This document shows positions 1 to 5,816 of a stretch of 9,678 nt of DNA, piece after piece (position 1 is the stretch's first letter; each line of letters starts with the position of its first letter). A program made the translations under genes and the position numbers. The notes beneath the pieces are model-generated. The model had not been told where the DNA came from. It worked only from the letters and a program-made list of their open reading frames with translations, and searched no databases. Source of the DNA: Deltaproteobacteria bacterium (GTDB lineage: Bacteria; Desulfobacterota; Desulfobaccia; Desulfobaccales; Desulfobaccaceae); assembly GCA_016874895.1 (NCBI GenBank), contig VGSX01000120.1, forward strand, positions 1 through 9,678, given 5' to 3'.

Positions 1-114
1 GGGCCTGGAGATGTGGGGCCATTGGGTCAGGGCCAGCGTTGGACCGCCACCAGGAAACGAGAAGTGGTGCTGCGCATCTTCCGAGGGGAGCCTATGGAGC
101 TGCTCTCCCGGGAG
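1..114 (+). mobile_element. Probable remnant of an IS3-type OrfA (helix-turn-helix start), fused in frame to the ATPase gene
   Basis: The frame is open from base 1, with a possible GTG start at 13. It encodes a basic segment containing GQRWTATRKREVVLRIFRGEP followed by MELLSRE. From memory this matches the N-terminal helix-turn-helix of IS3-family OrfA-like proteins, which typically read RW-x(2)-RKREVVLR-x(2)-RGE-x(3)-LSRE. After about codon 34 the similarity fades and the frame continues into the ATPase. I read this as the 5' part of a truncated insertion-sequence gene abutting the ATPase gene. The exact junction, the element's end and any target duplication cannot be placed because the window starts inside the element. 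Confidence 0.5.
83..90 (+). promoter_or_regulatory. Candidate ribosome binding site for the ATPase
   Basis: The purine run GAGGGGAG lies just upstream of the ATG at 94; its first GAGG is 7 nt from that codon. This supports ATG 94 over GTG 13, which has no comparable signal. It sits inside the IS-like segment, so it may be fortuitous. Confidence 0.35.
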
Positions 115-2070
115 ATGGACATTCATCGTCTGATCGGGTTGGAGCATTGCTATGACCCCGAACGGTCCTTAAAAGAATCCCACGATCTCCTGGCAACGCG
201 CCTGAAGGAACTCGATAGGGAAATCAAAGAGATGGGGAAACTTTTTCCCAAGAATGTTGAGCGGCTCAGCCGGCTTCTGGGGCTTTCCGACGCCGAGAAA
301 AAGATTCTGCTCTTTTCCCTCCTGATTTCTGAAGAGCCGGCCATGCAATCTGTTCTGGATAATCTGGAAAGCGGCGGCATCAAGAACTTCTATGATGATC
401 TAACCTGGATTTTGCAACTCAACCGGGCCGCGGTGGTCAAAGCTTTTGCCAGCGATAGTCCCTTGATTGCCTCAGGGATCATTGAACTGGATCGCCGGGC
501 GCAACTCAACCTCCAGCATCGCCTGGAACTGTTGCATGGATTGGGTTCTCTGCTCCTGGACAGCCATGGCGCTCTGGAAAAATTGCTCCAGCAATATTTT
601 TCTCGCGGGCCGGCCCCCCAACTCAGCAAAGAGCATTTCCCCCACCTGGGTGCGGACCTGGACATCTCATTAAATTATCTCGGCGCGGCTTTGAAACGCC
701 GCCTCTCCGGGGTCAATCTGCTCCTCTATGGTCCTCCGGGCACCGGCAAGACGGAGCTGGCCCGGCTGATGGCCTCCTGTCTGGGAGTCTCCCTTTATGA
801 AATCAACGTTGCCGAGGATGTTGATTCCTTTAGAGAACCAGGCAAGAAGCGGTTTCGGTCCTTTTTACTTAGCCAGCGCTTTTTGTGCCGGGCTCCCCGG
901 TCTTTGATCCTCTTTGACGAAATTGAGGATGTCTTTCCGGTTATCGCCCATCTGTTCCCGGGGATGCAGGCCGGGTCCGGGAATCTAAAGGCCTGGACCA
1001 ACCGCCTGCTGGAAACCAACCCCGTGCCGGCCATTTGGGTCAGCAACGCCGTGGCCCAAATAGACCCGGCGTTCATCCGCCGGTTTGATTTGGTCCTGGA
1101 AGTTCCCGTGCCCCCCCGGTCGGTCCGGAAGCAGATGTTTTATGGGATCCTTGAAGACCTGCCGGTCACCGAGGACTTGATAAACGGCCTGGCGGACAAC
1201 GACAGTCTGGCTCCGGCCTTAGTTACCCAGGCCGCCAAAGTGGCGAACCTGACGGGCGAGTCGGATTCGGAGCGGCTGGCCGGCCTTGTCAACCGGGTCA
1301 TTGCCGGTACCCAAAAGGCCATGGGGATCAGGGCGGCGAGGGAACCTGTCAGGCACTCCTGTCAGAACTATGCCCTGGAATATGTTAATGCCGGGTGCGA
1401 CCTGGAGGAGTTGATCCGGGCCTGCCGGGACCACCGGCGCGGGAAAATCTGCCTGTATGGCCCGCCGGGAAGCGGCAAAACCCAATTCGTCTATTATCTG
1501 GCCCACCGCATGGAGATGCCGGTTCTGGCCAAAAGGGCCTCGGACATCCTGGATATGTTCGTCGGTCAGACGGAAAAGCGCATCGCCGCCATGTTTCAGG
1601 AGGCCTTAGATGGCGGGGCCTTGCTGCTCCTTGACGAGGCCGACAGCTTCCTGCAGGATCGGGGCCGGGCACACCATTCCTGGGAGGTAACCCAGGTTAA
1701 CGAATTATTGGTCCAGATGGAGACTTACCATGGCCTGTTCTTCTGTGCCACCAACCTGATGGATGTCATCGACAGCGCCGTGTTTCGGCGGTTTGACGTC
1801 AAGATCAGGTTCGACTACCTGCATCTTGACCAGGCCTGGGGCCTTTTTCGGGATATTTTGCAGGACCGGATGCCGCCGGAGGAATTGATTCTTTTCAAAA
1901 GTCGCCTGGGCCGGATGAACCGCCTCACTCCGGGGGATTTCGCCACGGTCCGGAATCGCTGCCGCCTGCTGGGAAAAGAACTTGACGCCTTGACCTTGCT
2001 CCAGGGTCTGGAACAGGAATGTGCCGCCAAGCCCGGCGCCCCCGGAGCAAGGGTTGGTTTCACAATTTAA
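94..2070 (+). CDS. Tandem AAA+ ATPase (CDC48-like layout, two complete modules)
   Basis: Predicted cytosolic ATPase of 658 residues from ATG 94 (685 from GTG 13). Residue numbers count from ATG 94. A helical N-terminal region (about 1-185) precedes two AAA+ modules. Module 1 has Walker A GPPGTGKT (213-220), Walker B LILFDE with D275/E276, a sensor-1 Asn at 318 and a paired arginine FIRRFD (329-330). Module 2 has Walker A GPPGSGKT (456-463), Walker B LLLLDE with D514/E515, a sensor-1 Asn at 554 in CATN, and FRRFD (565-566). Both sites look catalytically intact, so a hexameric ring that remodels or threads a substrate is likely; the substrate is unknown. The start is uncertain: the first ~10-20 residues may derive from an insertion-sequence gene, and the native N-terminus may be lost. 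The 138-residue gene follows after 55 nt on the same strand, and nucleases lie further downstream, suggesting that the ATPase powers or gates them (inference). Confidence 0.9.
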   Translation: MELLSREMDIHRLIGLEHCYDPERSLKESHDLLATRLKELDREIKEMGKLFPKNVERLSRLLGLSDAEKKILLFSLLISEEPAMQSVLDNLESGGIKNFYDDLTWILQLNRAAVVKAFASDSPLIASGIIELDRRAQLNLQHRLELLHGLGSLLLDSHGALEKLLQQYFSRGPAPQLSKEHFPHLGADLDISLNYLGAALKRRLSGVNLLLYGPPGTGKTELARLMASCLGVSLYEINVAEDVDSFREPGKKRFRSFLLSQRFLCRAPRSLILFDEIEDVFPVIAHLFPGMQAGSGNLKAWTNRLLETNPVPAIWVSNAVAQIDPAFIRRFDLVLEVPVPPRSVRKQMFYGILEDLPVTEDLINGLADNDSLAPALVTQAAKVANLTGESDSERLAGLVNRVIAGTQKAMGIRAAREPVRHSCQNYALEYVNAGCDLEELIRACRDHRRGKICLYGPPGSGKTQFVYYLAHRMEMPVLAKRASDILDMFVGQTEKRIAAMFQEALDGGALLLLDEADSFLQDRGRAHHSWEVTQVNELLVQMETYHGLFFCATNLMDVIDSAVFRRFDVKIRFDYLHLDQAWGLFRDILQDRMPPEELILFKSRLGRMNRLTPGDFATVRNRCRLLGKELDALTLLQGLEQECAAKPGAPGARVGFTI

Positions 2071-2114
2071 TTTAATTTTTATAGTAATTTTTCTAAAATG
2101 GACAAATTCTCCCA

Positions 2115-2120
2115 AGGGGA
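2115..2120 (+). promoter_or_regulatory. Ribosome binding site choosing the start of the 138-residue gene
   Basis: AGGGGA lies 5 nt before ATG 2126. The same frame stays open to an ATG at 2021, but that start would overlap the ATPase gene, lacks such a signal and adds a low-complexity leader. Confidence 0.6.
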
Positions 2121-2125
2121 AATCG

Positions 2126-2542
2126 ATGAAGCCAATATATCTGGCCCTGGATAAATTAGAGAAGCAGGTCGATACCCCGGCCTTTCAAAAACAAGCAGAG
2201 AAACGCGGCGAATGGGGCGGGGCCGATGTGATTATCTGCCGAAAGCCTAACGAGGATCAATTACGCTGGTCGCAAGAGCAGTTCTTGGCACTACCTTTGC
2301 CGATGGTCCCGCCCCGGCATCGCCTGGTGGTCACCCCCTATTCCCTGGAACTGAGCTATCTCTTTGAAAACCTGAGGGATATTTTTGTTGACCTGCTTGA
2401 TTTTTCCAATAAGTATGATTTTTATGGGGGCCTGGCCCAGGCCGCGCTGGATTATCAGCAGGCGGGGGAAGGGCACTCCTTTCCGGAACTGGCAAAGGCC
2501 GTTATCGGCTGGGCCCGAAAATATTTAGGAGGTATCCAATGA
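2126..2542 (+). CDS. Hypothetical protein, 138 residues, unknown family
   Basis: I do not recognise this protein. It is soluble with no signal peptide or membrane segment, and has a charged, largely helical look. Visible points are the N-terminus MKPIYLALDKLEKQ, a WGGADVII stretch (30-37), a PLPMVPPRHRLVVTPYSLELSY-like segment around 57-78 that mixes prolines with a predicted strand, and a helical C-terminal half. There are no clear catalytic motifs. It follows the ATPase by 55 nt and shares its GC-rich composition, so it is most likely an adaptor or partner of that ATPase. Its stop overlaps the next start by 4 bp (ATGA at 2539-2542), implying translational coupling with the downstream PD-(D/E)XK-like gene. 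An ATPase-substrate adaptor or an inhibitor of the adjoining nuclease would both fit; neither is shown by the sequence. Confidence 0.75.
   Translation: MKPIYLALDKLEKQVDTPAFQKQAEKRGEWGGADVIICRKPNEDQLRWSQEQFLALPLPMVPPRHRLVVTPYSLELSYLFENLRDIFVDLLDFSNKYDFYGGLAQAALDYQQAGEGHSFPELAKAVIGWARKYLGGIQ
2527..2532 (+). promoter_or_regulatory. Ribosome binding site of the PD-(D/E)XK-like gene
   Basis: A perfect AGGAGG lies 6 nt before ATG 2539, inside the end of the 138-residue gene. It supports independent, strong initiation on top of the ATGA coupling. Confidence 0.7.
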
Positions 2543-3186
2543 CCCAATCGAACATCCTTGACATCGTGCGCCAAACCATTGAGAAATTTTGCCGTGAATT
2601 TATTGCGAATCCCTATCTGTGTTACACGGAACATGGCCAACACGCCCGGTTCTACGCCATGCTGTACAATGCAATTCCAGAAGATCAAAGGTATGTAACC
2701 TGGGAGGGGCAAAAGGTTTGTGTCCTTCAGAAAGAATATCCAACGGCTGATAAATTGGGAAAACCGCGACGGCAGCATTGGGATTTAGCGATATTGGCTA
2801 ATCCACCTGAGAGCGCCAAACACGGGGCGGCTAATTCTTATGACTACCTAAAGCTGGCTGCTGTTATTGAATTTGGCATGAATGAACCTTGCGAGCACTT
2901 GGAAGAAGATATTAGACGTCTTGCACATGAAGACGCAAATTTGGACCAAGGATTTATTGTGCACCTTTATCGACTATCCAAACCTGGAGCCCTATTTTCT
3001 GATCGAGATTGGTCGCCAAATACAGATCAGATATTGGATGTTGAGAGCAAGGATAAGGATAATGATTTAAAACGGTTGTCACTGGGAAAACCTGCCGAGG
3101 TCTACTATGCAATAACAGACAGCACAGGAACCAAGGCAGATGGGATATGGAAAATTATAGATGGTGATGTATCAGTATTAAAGTAA
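2539..3186 (+). CDS. PD-(D/E)XK-superfamily-like protein, lysine missing
   Basis: A 215-residue protein whose order of motifs suggests the restriction-endonuclease fold. An N-terminal helix carries E31 in TEHGQHARFYAMLY. A strand carries D82 in QHWDLAIL, and a following strand carries E111 in AAVIEFGMN. A helix then reads EHLEEDIRRL, before a last strand GFIVHLYR. In active members the third motif is E-x-K; here it reads E-F-G-M-N, with no lysine at the usual place. The protein is therefore either a catalytically altered nuclease, one with a migrated lysine (K105 lies in the preceding segment), or a binding-only relative. It overlaps the preceding gene by 4 bp and has a strong ribosome binding site. 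Its DNA is visibly AT-richer than the two genes before it (for example 25 G/C of 60 at 3061-3120), which suggests a different origin. The fold call is by eye and moderate. Confidence 0.7.
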   Translation: MTQSNILDIVRQTIEKFCREFIANPYLCYTEHGQHARFYAMLYNAIPEDQRYVTWEGQKVCVLQKEYPTADKLGKPRRQHWDLAILANPPESAKHGAANSYDYLKLAAVIEFGMNEPCEHLEEDIRRLAHEDANLDQGFIVHLYRLSKPGALFSDRDWSPNTDQILDVESKDKDNDLKRLSLGKPAEVYYAITDSTGTKADGIWKIIDGDVSVLK

Positions 3187-3252
3187 ACCAACATTATAAT
3201 CCTTTTGCAATAAATAATGGTGCGGCTTGATCTTGATAATCAATATTTGAAT

Positions 3253-3259
3253 AGGAGGA
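3253..3259 (+). promoter_or_regulatory. Ribosome binding site of the Mrr-like gene
   Basis: AGGAGGA with a 7-nt spacer to ATG 3267 fixes this start. The 80-nt AT-rich gap before the gene could hold its own promoter, but I see no well-spaced -35/-10 pair. Confidence 0.7.
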
Positions 3260-3266
3260 ATGCACA

Positions 3267-4229
3267 ATGGAATGTTGGTTCTGGAACATAGATATTAAGA
3301 TGCAGAGCTATTTTTCCCAAGAACTCGATCAACATCGGTTGCGTCAAGGATGGGGTTATGCGGATAATCTGGACCTCCGAAAGCTTAAGACTAAAGTCTC
3401 CTCTAACAACTTACTGGATTCCGAGGAGCAAGCGGCATGGAATCGATGTAACACTATGTTGGAGTATATAAAAGAGGGAGATCTCATCGCGGTCAAAAAT
3501 GTCCCGGTTCGTGAAAAGTTTACTATAGTCAGAGTTACAGGTGGTTACAGTTTCGATATCGATCCTAATATCGGGGACTATGGTCATTTTCTACCGGTCG
3601 ACAAAGTTGTCGTTTACAACAAATATTCAAAGGTTGTGCCGGCGCCTTTTATAAATGCCCTTAACCGTGAACGGAACCCAATCCGCATCACATATAAACA
3701 CCAACAGACAGTTCGTGAACTCGCGTCAATTGATACAAGTCCTGAGGAAAGAGACACTCCAGAGCAGTTTAAGGAGAAAGTCGCTAAATGGCGGATTAAC
3801 CTTCTTCCACACCTAAAAAATGACCTTAAATCGAGTCTCTCTCCTGCTGAGACAGAACGATTGATTCTGGAGATGTTGAGGCGCGATGGCGTTGACGTAT
3901 TATGGAACGCTGGACCATGGGAACAAGGAGCAGACCTTTTATGCGATGTTCAACTTGGCTATGGACTAACTTCAAAATTAGCTATTCAAGTTAAGATGCA
4001 TTGGGGGGAGACCTTTGATACCACAGGAATCGACCAACTTGAGCAAGCATTTTCAGTTCATGGGGCCCAAGGGGGAATACTGGTAATCACAGCAGATAAA
4101 CTTGGGGAAAATGTAATAAAGAGGATAGATGAAGCCCAAAAGAAACACAACATCCAAATAATTTATGGAGAGGAGTTGTTCAGCAGACTCTTGGAGTTGA
4201 TCGCAGACTCCTCACTTGATTTGACGTGA
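3267..4229 (+). CDS. Mrr-like restriction endonuclease with PUA/EVE-like N-terminal domain
   Basis: A 320-residue predicted DNA endonuclease. The N-terminal ~115 residues begin MECWFWNIDI and contain RQGWGYAD (26-33), a tryptophan at 58 and EGDLIAVKNVP (70-80) followed by FTIVRVTGGYSFD (85-97). This order of GWG, a central W, GDL-hydrophobic and a final beta strand is typical of PUA/EVE-like reader domains. The C-terminal part (about 185-310) matches the Mrr catalytic domain: helix with E197 or E202, D223 in GADLL, and Q241-V-K243 in LAIQVKMH, then DQLEQAF, GGILVITADKL and a last IIYGEELFSRLLELI. Mrr-type enzymes often cut modified DNA, so the N-terminus may read a modified base (inference). 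AT-rich compared with its outer neighbours. A second protein with the same style of N-terminus is encoded on the minus strand at 7313-8203. Confidence 0.88.
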   Translation: MECWFWNIDIKMQSYFSQELDQHRLRQGWGYADNLDLRKLKTKVSSNNLLDSEEQAAWNRCNTMLEYIKEGDLIAVKNVPVREKFTIVRVTGGYSFDIDPNIGDYGHFLPVDKVVVYNKYSKVVPAPFINALNRERNPIRITYKHQQTVRELASIDTSPEERDTPEQFKEKVAKWRINLLPHLKNDLKSSLSPAETERLILEMLRRDGVDVLWNAGPWEQGADLLCDVQLGYGLTSKLAIQVKMHWGETFDTTGIDQLEQAFSVHGAQGGILVITADKLGENVIKRIDEAQKKHNIQIIYGEELFSRLLELIADSSLDLT

Positions 4230-4269
4230 CCTCATCTAATCTTATATTGTTATGTAAACTTTAACACAT

Positions 4270-5580
4270 ATGCGATTAACCATTCACCGCGGCACCCGGG
4301 AAATAGGCGGGTCCTGTGTGGAACTGGCCTCCGGGGCAACCCGGATTGTGCTGGACCTGGGGATGCCTTTACCGGGGCCGAAAAAAACCAACATAACCAA
4401 AGAGTCCCCCCTATCTCCTTCGGACCTTATCGCGTCCGGCCTTTTGCCCAACATCCGCGGCCTCTATGCCTGGGATAATCCGGGAGTTGATGCCGTTTTC
4501 CTGTCCCATGCCCACCGGGACCATTACGGCTTGGCCGGTTTCATTCACCCCCGGATCCCGGTTTACCTGAGCGCGGGAACCCGTGCCTTAATGGAGTTGA
4601 ACGAAATCTTCATGGCGGAGCCGCCGGTGCTTTCCGAAAAGCGCCTCTTGGCCGACCGGGAGCGCCTGGAGGTAGGCGATTTTGCCATTACCCCTTATCT
4701 GGTTGACCACTCCGCCCCTGACGCCATGGCCCTGCTGGTGGAAGCCGGCGGCAAGAGGTTGTTTTACTCAGGAGACCTGCGGGGCCATGGACGGAAGCGC
4801 GGTTCATTTGAGCGGATTCTTCATAATCCCCCCCGGAATATAGACTGCCTGCTCTTGGAAGGCACCGCCCTGGGGCGCAGCCAGGGCGTGGAGGAATCGC
4901 GGCCGGATTTTCCGGACGAGCAATCCGTTGAGGAAGAATTAGTCAGCCTCCTGAGCGCAAAAACCAACTTGGCCTTGATGCTGTGCTCCTCCCAGAATCT
5001 GGACCGTCTGGTTTCCGCTTATCGGGCCGTTCTCAGAACTAACTCCCTTATGGTGATAGACCTCTATACGGCCTTTGTCTTGCAGGCCTTATCGCCCCTG
5101 TCCCCCCGGCTGCCGCAATACCACTGGAGGGGCATGCGCATCAAGTATTGGAAGAATCATGCCGAGAAACTGGCCGGCAGCGGCCATCAAGATTTTCTGT
5201 ATGCCGCCAATAAGCATAAAATTAAAATGCCAGAGCTGATCGCAAGGCGGGCGGAAATTCTGATGCTGACCAGATCCGCCGGCTTATTTCCCCTGATCAC
5301 CAGGAGTTTGCCCGATTATAACGGCCTGAAAATAGTCTGGTCCATGTGGCGGGGATACCTCACCGGCGAAGAGCCGGTGAGCAAATTCTGCCGAAAAAAC
5401 AACCTCGAAATTAATTTTGTTCACACCAGCGGCCACGCGCCGCTAAAAGACCTGAAGCGCCTGGCCGAGGCCCTCCAACCGCACAAGACCATCCCCATAC
5501 ATACCGGGTTTCCACACCTCTACCGGGATTTCTTCCCCAATGTGCATTGTCTTGAGGATGGAGAAGAACTCTCGATTTAG
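4270..5580 (+). CDS. Beta-CASP metallo-beta-lactamase nuclease (RNase J/CPSF-like)
   Basis: A 436-residue metal-dependent hydrolase, most likely an RNase or DNase of the beta-CASP group. Zinc ligands are visible as H80-A-H82-R-D84-H85 in LSHAHRDHYG, H147 in VDHSAPDA and D169 in FYSGDLRGHG. The beta-CASP motifs follow: an acidic residue E197 in LLLEGTALGR (motif A), H389 in HTSGHA (motif B) and H411 in IPIHTG (motif C). The N-terminus MRLTIHRGTREIGGSCVEL is the usual first strand pair, which supports ATG 4270 although no Shine-Dalgarno sequence is visible upstream. RNase J itself is usually about 550 residues with an extra C-terminal domain, absent here, so this is a shorter cousin. GC-rich like the ATPase gene (41 G/C of 60 at 4321-4380) and 40 nt after the AT-rich Mrr-like gene. 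It is the last gene of the plus-strand arm. Confidence 0.9.
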   Translation: MRLTIHRGTREIGGSCVELASGATRIVLDLGMPLPGPKKTNITKESPLSPSDLIASGLLPNIRGLYAWDNPGVDAVFLSHAHRDHYGLAGFIHPRIPVYLSAGTRALMELNEIFMAEPPVLSEKRLLADRERLEVGDFAITPYLVDHSAPDAMALLVEAGGKRLFYSGDLRGHGRKRGSFERILHNPPRNIDCLLLEGTALGRSQGVEESRPDFPDEQSVEEELVSLLSAKTNLALMLCSSQNLDRLVSAYRAVLRTNSLMVIDLYTAFVLQALSPLSPRLPQYHWRGMRIKYWKNHAEKLAGSGHQDFLYAANKHKIKMPELIARRAEILMLTRSAGLFPLITRSLPDYNGLKIVWSMWRGYLTGEEPVSKFCRKNNLEINFVHTSGHAPLKDLKRLAEALQPHKTIPIHTGFPHLYRDFFPNVHCLEDGEELSI

Positions 5581-5585
5581 TGAAG

Positions 5586-5620
5586 AGTTCGAAGTTCAAG
5601 GTTCAAAGTTCAAAGTTGAA
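5586..5620 (+). repeat. Degenerate tandem heptamer array (AGTTCAA)
   Basis: About five consecutive units read AGTTCGA, AGTTCAAG, GTTCAA, AGTTCAA and AGTTGAA, directly after the MBL stop codon. Similar AGTTCAA arrays are scattered in intergenic DNA of many bacteria. No function is evident. Confidence 0.75.
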
Positions 5621-5629
5621 TTACCGTAG

Positions 5630-5639
5630 GGTGCGCACC
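5630..5639. repeat. Perfect 10-bp palindrome GGTGCGCACC
   Basis: A gapless palindrome in the sequence TAGGGTGCGCACCACGCCCC, which resembles the start of a common dispersed intergenic repeat. Confidence 0.6.
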
Positions 5640-5653
5640 ACGCCCCATATTCT

Positions 5654-5678
5654 CGTTCCCAAGCTGGGCTTGGGAACG
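5654..5678. repeat. Inverted repeat, family copy 1 (GTTCCCAAG / CTTGGGAAC)
   Basis: Arms CGTTCCCAAG (5654-5663) and CTTGGGAACG (5669-5678) are exactly complementary around a 5-nt CTGGG loop. They form a 10-bp stem on either strand. It could act as a transcription stop for both arms, but no T-tract follows, so a REP-like mobile repeat is the better reading. Confidence 0.8.
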
Positions 5679-5686
5679 CACTTGCC

Positions 5687-5703
5687 GCCAAGCTAAGCTT
5701 GGC
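5687..5703. repeat. Short inverted repeat sharing the CAAG/CTTG core
   Basis: Arms GCCAAGCT (5687-5694) and AGCTTGGC (5696-5703) are complementary around one base. It lies between the two larger palindromes and shares their CCAAG/CTTGG core. Confidence 0.65.
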
Positions 5704-5712
5704 AAACATTCC

Positions 5713-5737
5713 GGTTCCCAAGTGCAACTTGGGAACC
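5713..5737. repeat. Inverted repeat, family copy 2 (GTTCCCAAG / CTTGGGAAC)
   Basis: Arms GGTTCCCAAGT (5713-5723) and ACTTGGGAACC (5727-5737) are exactly complementary around GCA, an 11-bp stem with a 3-nt loop. The shared nine-base arm shows it belongs to the same family as the copy at 5654. Confidence 0.8.
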
Positions 5738-5752
5738 AGAAGGTAAAATGTG

Positions 5753-5774
5753 GGACAGCCGCCCCCGGCTGTCC
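5753..5774. repeat. GC-rich inverted repeat (GGACAGCCG / CGGCTGTCC)
   Basis: Arms at 5753-5761 and 5766-5774 are perfectly complementary around a CCCC loop. A smaller hairpin, AGGCT-gaa-AGCCT (5781-5793), follows. Either could stop transcription from both sides, but neither has a T-tract, so a dispersed repeat element is equally likely. Confidence 0.75.
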
Positions 5775-5816
5775 GGGCGCAGGCTGAAAGCCTTTGCCAC
5801 CAAGACTTTCCATGTG

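Larger units (their letters stand above)
5581..5816. other. Convergent intergenic spacer packed with repeats
   Basis: A 236-bp gap between two converging genes. It contains the heptamer array, then five inverted repeats within about 165 bp. I find no convincing gene, tRNA or T-tract terminator. The order of different palindrome types suggests successive insertion of small repeat units at a tolerated site. Confidence 0.7.

Noticed and set aside
1705..2115. Minus-strand open frame of 136 codons opposite the ATPase end
   Set aside because: It is antisense to intact AAA+ module 2, without ribosome site or domain, and is a shadow frame.
3205..3240. Possible promoter TTGCAA ... GATAAT before the Mrr-like gene
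   Set aside because: The spacing between the boxes is about 24 bp, too long for a usual sigma-70 promoter, so it is not annotated.
5359..5381. Perfect 9-bp hairpin CTCACCGGC / GCCGGTGAG with GAAGA loop
   Set aside because: It lies inside the MBL coding frame with no T-tract and the codons translate to normal protein, so it is most likely a chance hairpin in GC-rich DNA.
5586..5793. CRISPR-like array of short repeats
   Set aside because: The heptamers have no spacers and the palindromes differ in sequence and spacing; no cas gene is nearby except the Cas4-like domain of the DUF2779 protein.
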